NCBI GenBank assembly: GCA_003219345.1
Contig: QHOP01000180.1
Span: 1 to 5,628, forward strand
Origin: Verrucomicrobiota bacterium
Lineage (GTDB): Bacteria; Verrucomicrobiota; Verrucomicrobiia; Limisphaerales; AV2
DNA length: 5,628 nt
Reading direction: 5' to 3'
A program made the position numbers and the translations under genes. Below are positions 1-5,628 of this stretch, one piece after another (positions within the stretch are counted from its first letter, which is position 1; every line of letters begins with the position of its first letter). The notes below the pieces were generated by a model. That model made no database searches. It was not told where the DNA came from and worked only from the letters and a program-made list of their open reading frames with translations.

Positions 1-2127
1 CAGGAGCAGATCATCCGGGACGCGCTGGCGGGCAAGGACGTTTTTGCGCTGCTGCCGACGGGCGGAGGCAAATCGCTCTGCTTTCAACTGCCCGCGCTGG
101 CGCGGCCCGGGCTGACGGTCGTGGTCTCGCCGCTGATTGCGTTGATGAAGGACCAGGTGGACGCGCTCCGGGCCGGCGGCGTGGCCGCCACCTTCCTGAA
201 TTCGTCACTCGCAGCGCACGAATCGCGGGCGCGCTTGCGCGGCATCCACAACGGCCAATTCCGCCTGCTCTACGTCGCGCCGGAGCGGCTGATGCTTTCC
301 GGGTTTCTGGCCGACTTGCAGAAGTGGGACGTGAACCTGCTCGCCGTTGACGAGGCGCATTGTATCAGCGAATGGGGTCATGACTTTCGCCCGGAATATC
401 GGCAGCTCGCCCAGTTGCGCGACTTGATTCCAAATGCGCCGATGATGGCGCTCACGGCCACGGCTACCGAGCGCGTTCGCGCGGACGTCGTCCGGCTGCT
501 CCAGCTGCGCGAGCCGGGTTGTTACGTCGCCAGCTTCAACCGGCCCAACCTCACCTACCGCGTCGCGGCGAAGGCCCGACCCTACGAACAAACGCTCTCG
601 TTCGTTCGCGCGCGCCCGAACGAGAGCGGGATCGTTTACTGCCAGAGCCGCAAGACGGCTGAGAACGTCGCCGCGAGGCTGACCGCCGATGGCGTGAAGG
701 CCGCGCCGTATCACGCCGGCATGGAGTCCGGCGACCGCGCCCGCAATCAGGAGCTGTTTCTGCGCGATGAAGTCCGGGTGATTTGCGCCACCATCGCGTT
801 CGGCATGGGCATCAACAAACCGAACGTGCGCTTCGTGGTGCATTACGATCTGCCGAAAAACATCGAGGGCTACTACCAGGAAACGGGCCGCGCCGGACGC
901 GACGGTTTGCCGGGTGAATGTCTGCTGCTCTTCAGCGCCGGAGGTGTCGTCAAGCAGACGCAGTTCATCGAGGAAAAGACCGACGCGCAAGAGCAGCGGA
1001 TCGCCCGCCAGCAATTGCAGCAGATGGTGCATTACGCGGAAATCCCGACCTGCCGGCGGGCCGCGTTGCTCGAATATTTCGGCGAGGCGTTTCCGGAAAC
1101 CAACTGCGGCGGCTGCGACAACTGTCTGTCGCCGCGGGAGAACTACGATGGCACGCTCGCCGCGCAAAAATTTCTGTCGTGTGTTTATCGCATCCGGGAA
1201 AAAAGCGGATTTAGTCTCGGCCTGAATCACGCCATCGAAGTGCTCACCGGTGCCGACACGGAAAAAGTCCGCAAATGGAGGCACGACAAACTCTCCACCT
1301 ACGGCATCGGCAAAGAACACACCCGGAGCCAGTGGCAGGCCATCGCGCGGGAGCTGATACGGCTGGGTTATCTGCGACAATCAACCGACCGCTACGCCGT
1401 CGTCGAACTGACGCCCGCAGGTCGCGCGGCGTTGTCGCAACGCAAGACGGTCGCGCTGACCAAACCGGTCGCTGCCCCGGAGCCGAAGCAACATCGCGCC
1501 GGCGAAATCGCGTGCGATGAAGGGTTGTTCGAGCGGTTGCGGAAGCTGCGCAAACGACTCGCGGATGAACAGGCCGTGCCGCCTTACATCATTTTCTCGG
1601 ACGTATCGCTGCGGCAAATGGCGCGGCAATATCCGACGAACGAACGCGAGTTCGCGCGCATCAGCGGCGTGGGCGAAAGGAAATTGCAGGAGTTCGGCGC
1701 CGCGTTTCTGGCGGAAATCGCCGCGCACTTGCAGACGAACCCGCGCCAGATTTTTGCCGACAATTCCTTCGAAGCGCCGCACCCGCCGCCCCGGCCCCGC
1801 CTCGGCGATTCCGCCCGCGAGACGCTGCGACGATTCCAAGCCGGGCAATCCGTCGGGCAAATCACGCGGGAACGCGGACTCGTGGCCGGCACGATTTGCA
1901 GCCATCTGGCCGAGGCGATCCAGGCGGGCGAGCGGTTGGATTTACGCCGGTTTCTTACGGCGCACGGGCAAAAGGAAATCGAAGCGGCGTTCGAGCAAGT
2001 TGGTTTTGGCAGTCTCGGCGCAGTCTGCGATCGGCTGGGAGGGCGATACGATTATGGCGTGTTGAGGATTGTTCGCGCGGCAAAGCAGACGGAGAACAAG
2101 GAGCGGCAGGCATCTTGGCTATGCTAG
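1..2127 (+). CDS. recQ: ATP-dependent DNA helicase RecQ (5'-truncated by window edge)
   Basis: 3'-5' superfamily 2 DNA helicase acting in the cytoplasm on recombination and replication-fork intermediates. The frame is open from base 1 and reads QEQII, the end of motif 0. By comparison with E. coli RecQ (about 610 residues), roughly 30 N-terminal residues are missing. Numbering from base 1, I see Walker A TGGGKS (20-25), DEAH (117-120) followed by the aromatic-rich loop CISEWGHDFRPEY (121-133), motif III ALTATA (150-155), motif V FGMGINKPN (from about 267) and motif VI YYQETGRAGRDG (291-302) with its arginine finger. Four zinc-ligand cysteines are C351, C369, C372 and C375. An RQC winged helix spans about 386-481 (HDKLSTYG at 428), and an HRDC domain about 508-577. 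After a proline-rich linker, residues about 604-694 resemble the C-terminal HTH_40 module (ITRERGL, TICSHLAEAI) of some longer RecQ proteins. E. coli RecQ lacks this module. No key residue is missing, so the enzyme should be active. Stop is TAG at 2125-2127. Confidence 0.97.
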   Translation, partial: QEQIIRDALAGKDVFALLPTGGGKSLCFQLPALARPGLTVVVSPLIALMKDQVDALRAGGVAATFLNSSLAAHESRARLRGIHNGQFRLLYVAPERLMLSGFLADLQKWDVNLLAVDEAHCISEWGHDFRPEYRQLAQLRDLIPNAPMMALTATATERVRADVVRLLQLREPGCYVASFNRPNLTYRVAAKARPYEQTLSFVRARPNESGIVYCQSRKTAENVAARLTADGVKAAPYHAGMESGDRARNQELFLRDEVRVICATIAFGMGINKPNVRFVVHYDLPKNIEGYYQETGRAGRDGLPGECLLLFSAGGVVKQTQFIEEKTDAQEQRIARQQLQQMVHYAEIPTCRRAALLEYFGEAFPETNCGGCDNCLSPRENYDGTLAAQKFLSCVYRIREKSGFSLGLNHAIEVLTGADTEKVRKWRHDKLSTYGIGKEHTRSQWQAIARELIRLGYLRQSTDRYAVVELTPAGRAALSQRKTVALTKPVAAPEPKQHRAGEIACDEGLFERLRKLRKRLADEQAVPPYIIFSDVSLRQMARQYPTNEREFARISGVGERKLQEFGAAFLAEIAAHLQTNPRQIFADNSFEAPHPPPRPRLGDSARETLRRFQAGQSVGQITRERGLVAGTICSHLAEAIQAGERLDLRRFLTAHGQKEIEAAFEQVGFGSLGAVCDRLGGRYDYGVLRIVRAAKQTENKERQASWLC

Positions 2128-2246
2128 CGCAGAACGACCCCGAAACATAATCAGTCAACCGGGCTCTCCCAGCCTCTTCTGACGCATGAGTGCTTTTGTC
2201 CGGGCGGCGCGACGCCGCCCTCTCTGGCAGCCAGGATGCCTTCCGC
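2103..2246. repeat. Imperfect inverted repeat spanning the recQ stop and the convergent intergenic gap
   Basis: The arms are 2103-2120 and 2229-2246. The second, reverse-complemented, matches the first at 16 of 18 positions. In RNA one mismatch becomes a U-G wobble, leaving one C-U mismatch. The left arm encodes the last residues of RecQ, just before its stop. The right arm lies 9 nt beyond the stop of the opposing beta-propeller gene. A separate GC hairpin sits in the 108-nt spacer. The arm sequence (ggcaggcatcttggct-like) recalls short GC-rich dispersed repeats seen between genes in Verrucomicrobiota. That link is from memory and untested. It could act as a two-way transcription end or be a decayed repeat. 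Confidence 0.6.
2202..2220. terminator. GC-rich hairpin between convergent genes, possible bidirectional terminator
   Basis: A perfect 8-bp stem, GGGCGGCG (2202-2209) with CGCCGCCC (2213-2220), closed by a CGA triloop. It lies 74 nt after the recQ stop and 35 nt after the propeller stop on the other strand. Placement between convergent genes fits a shared terminator. Neither side has a good U-tract: TCTCTGG follows on +, and GGACAAAAGC follows on -. An intrinsic terminator is therefore only possible, and the hairpin may instead be the core of the surrounding repeat. Confidence 0.4.
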
Positions 2247-2255
2247 CACAAATGG

Positions 2256-5200
2256 CTAAGGCGTTGCCGGCAAAGAGATGACTGAGACGCCGTAAACACC
2301 CAGCGGCAGCCGGAGTCCGCGGTCGAGCGCGCCGTCCGCTTTGCTCAGATCAAACCAGACGCAGCCGGGCGGACCGCCGGTGACGAGGAACGCGGGCGCA
2401 GTCGGATCCGTCACGTCGAACAGGCTGACCTGGTTTCCGATTTGGGCGGCGAGCAGATTGCCAAAGTTGGCTAGGTTCTGCGCGGCACCGGACAATGCGG
2501 TCTTGCTGAGTTGCGTGAACTTGCCGGCACTCGATAATGTCCAGGCTTCCAGCAGATTCTTCGCGGAGGTCGACTCTGCCGGATGACCGAGGCAAACGGT
2601 GTCGTCTTTGACCAGCACCGGGTGCGGCCAGTTGCTGGGGAGCTTCAGCGAGTCGATAAGGTGCGCTTCAACGCCGTCGTACGCGCTGGCGTCGAGATAT
2701 TCCGTGCCATCCCACCACCAGTTCGTGGGATTGGTCCAGTGCTGACCGACGGTGTAGAGCAGTTCGCCGGCATGAGCGACGCCTTTGAGCGAGCCGGGGA
2801 GGTTCACCGGTTTGCGCACGGTCGGGTTCGCGGCATCGGCGTAATCCACAACGTCGAGGTACCAGCGTTGCACCCAGAAATCGACGGGCGGGGAGTTGGT
2901 GTCTTTGCCGTCAGTCACAACGGGCGGGTACGGTTCCACCGTTTCGTGGCTCAAAAAGACCAAACCATTTACGGTGTAGGCGGGGCTGAAATTCCACCAG
3001 GCGTTCCTGGCGAGATTCACGTCGGAAAGAAATGTCGGCGCGGTCGCATTGCTTACGTCGAAGGCGATCAGGCGCCCGCCGTTGTTGCCCCAGTAAATTG
3101 GCATGGCGAAACCGCCGCCGACCGGTCCGGCCGGTCGGGCGATTCCCCAATCCAACCAGGGGTCCCAGTAACCGCCGCCGCCACCGGTCAAAACCAGCAC
3201 GCCTGCTTTCGGCCAGACCACCTCGAAATTCGCGTTCCAGCCGAGCGGTTCGAGCACTGTGCTTGTTTGGCCGAGCAATTTTACGCCCGGCAAAGCGGAA
3301 ACGTCGTAGATCGAAATGAACAGGTTCGGCGGCGGATTGGTGGGCTGGCCCGGATCGCTGCCGTCCGCCAGGGGAACGGGCCCGAAGTTTTGCTGGCCTT
3401 GCGCGAGGTAGAGGCGGCCGTTGCGAACCGCCGCCCCGAGAATCGGAAGTTCGGTTGGCAAATTGACTTCGTTCAGCACGTGGTCGGGCTCATTCGCCGG
3501 CGTGATGCGAATCGCGGGAGTTGGCCGGCCATTCCACCACCACCACGAAGCCGAGGTCAGTTCAATCAAGTGCTGGTCTTGCGCGAAGAGCTGGTCCACA
3601 GACCAGGCGAGTGGAAGAATGTTCTTGATTTGCGGCTGGTCGCGATCGGTCGCATCGACACTCAACAGTTCCTGGCCGGAAAGCGACAGGATGCGGTCGT
3701 TATGCACCGTGGCGCGGCGCGGTTGGCAGGGGTGGTCGATGGTGCCGCGCAACGCGAGCGAATCGCGGTCAAGGTCGATGAGTTGAATGCGGGACGCGTA
3801 GCCGTTCGTGAGATATCCCTGAAACGGCAGCAGAATCAGATGCTGGTCCGACATGACGTTGAAGGCCTTTTCATCGGTGTTCGCCTCGCTCCAGGAATAA
3901 TTTTCGCCCAGCGCGACTTTGCTCAGCAGCGCGGGTCTGGTCGGATCATGCACGTCGAACAGCGACACGGCCACGCGCCAACTATTCAAGCTGTCAAGAC
4001 CGACGGTCACCAGGCGGTCGCCGAGCGGTTGAATGAAATTTGAGTAGCCGGGCACCTGGACTTCGCCGGCGATTTTCGGATGTGCCGGGTCGGAAATGTC
4101 CACCACCCACAGCGGATCAACGCGCCGGAAGGTGACGACGTAAACGAGGTTGGCATCGAAGCGCGTCGCGTAAAGGCGCTCGCCGTTGCCCAGCATGACT
4201 TGACCCAGCTTGAAGACGCCTTCCGGTCCAACCGCGCGCGGGTCGGGCAAATGAAACGTTTCAAGCTTTGTCGCCCACGTGGTGTTGCCGTTGACAGGCG
4301 CTTCGGAAATGGCGGTAAAAACGAAATTCGCCCAGTTCATCTTGAACTTGTCATTCACGCGGCCTGCGGTCGAGACGGACGCAACCTCGCTCATCGCTCC
4401 ATCGGGCGCCGTGATGTCGAGGCAGTGGACAATCGAACGCCAGTAATCGGACGGGGAGGGGACAACGACGAACAGGAAGACGTCCGTGGCCGCGATGACG
4501 TTGTCATAGCCGGAATACCAAATCGTGTCTTTGGCGACGGGCGCTTCGGGATTGCTCAGGTCAAAGGAGGAAACCAGCGAACCGGCTTCCCACGTGATCG
4601 AGTTCGTGCCGTTGGTTTTGACGTGATAAGTCTGCGACGCGACGTAAAGCGCCGTGCCGACCAGCCGGCTTTCCTGAACGAATCCTTTGACCGGCAGACT
4701 CGCCGCCACTTTCGGCGCTCCGCCCTTCACGTTCACGATCAACACCCGGCTTTCGCTCTCGCCGCCCCACCAGCCGCAGCCGTCGCGCGCCAGGAGCGCG
4801 ACGTGGTTCGCGTCGAGCAGGTACATCTGTTCGCCCGCGGCCGGGATCGGTAAGACCCCATTCACCGCGGTGGAATCGGGCACCGATATGTCGATGATCT
4901 GGAGCCCGCGATATTGGTTGAAGAAATAGAGCGTGTCGCCGCTGATCTTCCAGATGTCCGACTCGACGACGTCGCGCGAAGGCGCCCCGCCCGTTGGATC
5001 GGCGCCGGGCGAACCGCGCGGCGCACCGTCGAACACCGCGCTCAAACCGCCGGAGCTTACGGGCTGGCCGACGAATGAGTTGGTGCCGCTGTAATATGAG
5101 GCGGGCAACGGTTCCTGGTCGTCCGCCCGCACGCGCAACACTTCGAGACCGGCTGATTTGGGAATACGGAAAGTGAATTCGCCGCCGTTGCCGTCGAGCC

Positions 5201-5435
5201 GCGACACCGCGCGCGGTTCCCAACTTCCCGCTCCGAACCTGCTGCGGCATTCGAGCGTCACGCGGTGGATGCCGCCGGGCACTTGGGCGCTCACCACCAC
5301 ATTCGTTCCCTCCAGCCGAATGGAGGTGATGGATGGTTGATCTTCAGGTGAAGCCGAAAGGAAATAGCTGAGGAAAAAGCCCAGGACGGGCAACCAGCGA
5401 CCGGGCCGGCAACAAAGAAGGCTTCTTATTTTCAT
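2256..5435 (-). CDS. Large exported beta-propeller protein (Beta_propel/LVIVD-type repeats), function unknown
   Basis: 1059 residues, complete. The N-terminus is a classic signal peptide: basic n-region (K3-free start MKIR, R10, R13), hydrophobic core WLPVLGFFLSYFLSA (14-28), then the polar PEDQ. The product is therefore predicted to be exported. Residues about 34-104 form a small beta-rich segment, perhaps Ig-like. From about 155 on, blade signatures of the type hhhhDhSDPxxP recur: IIDISVPD (180), FDLSNPEAP (291), LDITAPDG (339), WVVDISDPAHP (443), LFDVHDPTRP (492), LIDLDRD (552), AFDVSNATAP (791), VVDYADAANP (862) and LFDVTDPTAP (1005). The stretch 421-481 (TRFDANLVYVVTFRRVDPLWV, then VPGYSNFIQPLGDRLVTVG) closely matches the secreted C-terminal beta-propeller family (Pfam Beta_propel). 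Tryptophan clusters occur at 222-223, 631-634 and 906-908. No catalytic motif is visible. Propellers of this kind usually bind proteins or ligands, but the partner is unknown. The start is firm: a good ribosome site precedes it and the next Met is residue 204. It converges with recQ. Confidence 0.9.
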   Translation of the reverse strand: MKIRSLLCCRPGRWLPVLGFFLSYFLSASPEDQPSITSIRLEGTNVVVSAQVPGGIHRVTLECRSRFGAGSWEPRAVSRLDGNGGEFTFRIPKSAGLEVLRVRADDQEPLPASYYSGTNSFVGQPVSSGGLSAVFDGAPRGSPGADPTGGAPSRDVVESDIWKISGDTLYFFNQYRGLQIIDISVPDSTAVNGVLPIPAAGEQMYLLDANHVALLARDGCGWWGGESESRVLIVNVKGGAPKVAASLPVKGFVQESRLVGTALYVASQTYHVKTNGTNSITWEAGSLVSSFDLSNPEAPVAKDTIWYSGYDNVIAATDVFLFVVVPSPSDYWRSIVHCLDITAPDGAMSEVASVSTAGRVNDKFKMNWANFVFTAISEAPVNGNTTWATKLETFHLPDPRAVGPEGVFKLGQVMLGNGERLYATRFDANLVYVVTFRRVDPLWVVDISDPAHPKIAGEVQVPGYSNFIQPLGDRLVTVGLDSLNSWRVAVSLFDVHDPTRPALLSKVALGENYSWSEANTDEKAFNVMSDQHLILLPFQGYLTNGYASRIQLIDLDRDSLALRGTIDHPCQPRRATVHNDRILSLSGQELLSVDATDRDQPQIKNILPLAWSVDQLFAQDQHLIELTSASWWWWNGRPTPAIRITPANEPDHVLNEVNLPTELPILGAAVRNGRLYLAQGQQNFGPVPLADGSDPGQPTNPPPNLFISIYDVSALPGVKLLGQTSTVLEPLGWNANFEVVWPKAGVLVLTGGGGGYWDPWLDWGIARPAGPVGGGFAMPIYWGNNGGRLIAFDVSNATAPTFLSDVNLARNAWWNFSPAYTVNGLVFLSHETVEPYPPVVTDGKDTNSPPVDFWVQRWYLDVVDYADAANPTVRKPVNLPGSLKGVAHAGELLYTVGQHWTNPTNWWWDGTEYLDASAYDGVEAHLIDSLKLPSNWPHPVLVKDDTVCLGHPAESTSAKNLLEAWTLSSAGKFTQLSKTALSGAAQNLANFGNLLAAQIGNQVSLFDVTDPTAPAFLVTGGPPGCVWFDLSKADGALDRGLRLPLGVYGVSVISLPATP

Positions 5436-5442
5436 AACACGT

Positions 5443-5446
5443 CTCC
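5443..5446 (-). promoter_or_regulatory. Shine-Dalgarno site of the beta-propeller gene
   Basis: On the minus strand the sequence reads GGAG, then ACGTGTT (7 nt), then ATG. The motif strength and spacing are good. This supports the start at 5435, as does the signal peptide that follows at once. Confidence 0.7.
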
Positions 5447-5478
5447 GCTAGACACTGCTTCCCCCAGTCGTGGTGGAG

Positions 5479-5508
5479 ATGCTAACCGGACCGTTACGGG
5501 TTCGTCAA
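5479..5508 (-). promoter_or_regulatory. Candidate sigma70-like promoter for the beta-propeller gene
   Basis: On the minus strand there is a -35-like TTGACG (5508-5503, 5 of 6 to TTGACA) and, after 18 bases, a -10-like TAGCAT (5484-5479, 4 of 6 to TATAAT, keeping the key first, second and last positions). Transcription would begin near 5472, giving a leader of about 37 nt. This is consensus matching only, and promoter preferences in this lineage may differ. Confidence 0.35.
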
Positions 5509-5534
5509 GAGGCGGATTATGGAAATATTGCCAA

Positions 5535-5576
5535 CCCCGTCTTCTCGCTGCCGAAATCAAAAATGCAGCAACGGGG
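5535..5576 (-). terminator. Imperfect hairpin downstream of the partial right-edge gene, weak terminator candidate
   Basis: The outer stem is CCCCGT (5535-5540) with ACGGGG (5571-5576). The inner stem is GCTGC (5547-5551) with GCAGC (5565-5569). An uneven internal loop separates them, and a 13-nt A/T-rich loop lies at the tip. On the minus strand it begins 12 nt after the TAA at 5589-5591 and is followed by the moderately T-rich TTGGCAATATTTCC. Position suits a terminator for the right-edge gene, but the broken stem makes this tentative. Confidence 0.3.
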
Positions 5577-5588
5577 ACGACCCCAAGC

Positions 5589-5628
5589 TTACTTCCCTCG
5601 GTCCGCCATCTTCTCGACAATCGCCCGG
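5589..5628 (-). CDS. C-terminal end of an unidentified gene (partial, enters from right edge)
   Basis: On the minus strand, one frame from the window edge reads RAIVEKMADRGK and then TAA (5591-5589). The composition, with alternating charged and hydrophobic residues and mostly G/C third positions, looks like the end of a helical cytoplasmic protein. The stop falls just before a hairpin and about 80 nt before a promoter-like element, as expected for a gene end. Only about 13 codons are visible, so the product cannot be named and the frame could be open by chance. If real, it lies upstream of the propeller gene in the same direction, 153 nt away. Confidence 0.4.
   Translation of the reverse strand, partial: RAIVEKMADRGK

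Noticed and set aside
121..123. GTG as a possible start codon of recQ
   Set aside because: The frame is open to base 1 and the upstream codons encode motif 0 and Walker A, which are essential to the helicase. The true start is outside the window.
205..1380. Long 391-codon minus-strand reading frame opposite recQ
   Set aside because: It lies wholly within a clearly conserved helicase gene. Its product is rich in Arg, Val and Ala with no recognisable domain, as expected for the antisense of GC-rich coding DNA.
3104..3187. Short CCG/CCGCCA runs resembling a microsatellite
   Set aside because: They are glycine codons of the propeller protein read on the opposite strand, not an independent repeat.
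2583..4043. Long 486-codon plus-strand reading frame opposite the propeller gene
   Set aside because: The minus-strand protein has a signal peptide, family motifs and repeats. The plus-strand product is Arg/His/Val-rich with no domain and no convincing ribosome site, so it is a shadow frame despite its length.
4080..4853. 257-codon plus-strand reading frame opposite the N-terminal half of the propeller gene
   Set aside because: Same reasons: antisense to a well-supported gene, with biased composition and no recognisable motif.
5409..5414. Lipoprotein signal suggested by the Cys-Cys at residues 8-9 of the propeller protein
   Set aside because: The cysteines lie before the hydrophobic core and the preceding residues do not fit a lipobox. 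An ordinary Sec signal peptide fits better.
5432..5620. 62-codon minus-strand frame with a TTG start whose TGA overlaps the propeller ATG (ATGA), suggesting translational coupling
   Set aside because: The start is a rare TTG, the product resembles nothing known, and it covers the promoter, ribosome site and hairpin. It also overlaps the more convincing gene end at 5589-5628 in another frame. The ATGA overlap is probably chance.

Overview
The window (about 60% G+C by eye) looks like bacterial chromosomal DNA. The style of the secreted beta-propeller protein and the likely dispersed repeat between genes suggest a Verrucomicrobiota-like organism (Pedosphaera/Limisphaerales type). That assignment is inference from protein style only, since no marker gene is present.

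Layout: (1) Bases 1-2127, + strand: most of a RecQ-family DNA helicase gene, with its 5' end cut off by the window edge. All helicase motifs, the zinc site, the RQC winged helix, the HRDC domain and an extra C-terminal helix-turn-helix module are present. (2) Bases 2128-2255: a short convergent intergenic gap with a perfect 8-bp GC hairpin. An 18-bp inverted repeat (16/18 identical) flanks the hairpin. Its left arm runs into the last codons of recQ, and its right arm ends 9 nt from the stop of the opposite gene. (3) Bases 2256-5435, - strand: one large gene for a 1059-residue exported beta-propeller protein with a clear signal peptide, Shine-Dalgarno sequence and plausible promoter. (4) Bases 5436-5588: the upstream region of that gene, with a sigma70-like promoter candidate and an imperfect hairpin. 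(5) Bases 5589-5628, - strand: probably the last 12-13 codons of another gene running off the right edge.

recQ and the propeller gene converge tail to tail and have no evident functional link: one is a cytoplasmic DNA-repair enzyme, the other an exported protein of unknown role. No defence system, mobile element, CRISPR array, tRNA or rRNA was found. The most unusual features are the repeat that supplies the end of recQ, and the size and tryptophan-rich patches of the propeller protein. I do not see a clearly new multi-gene system here.
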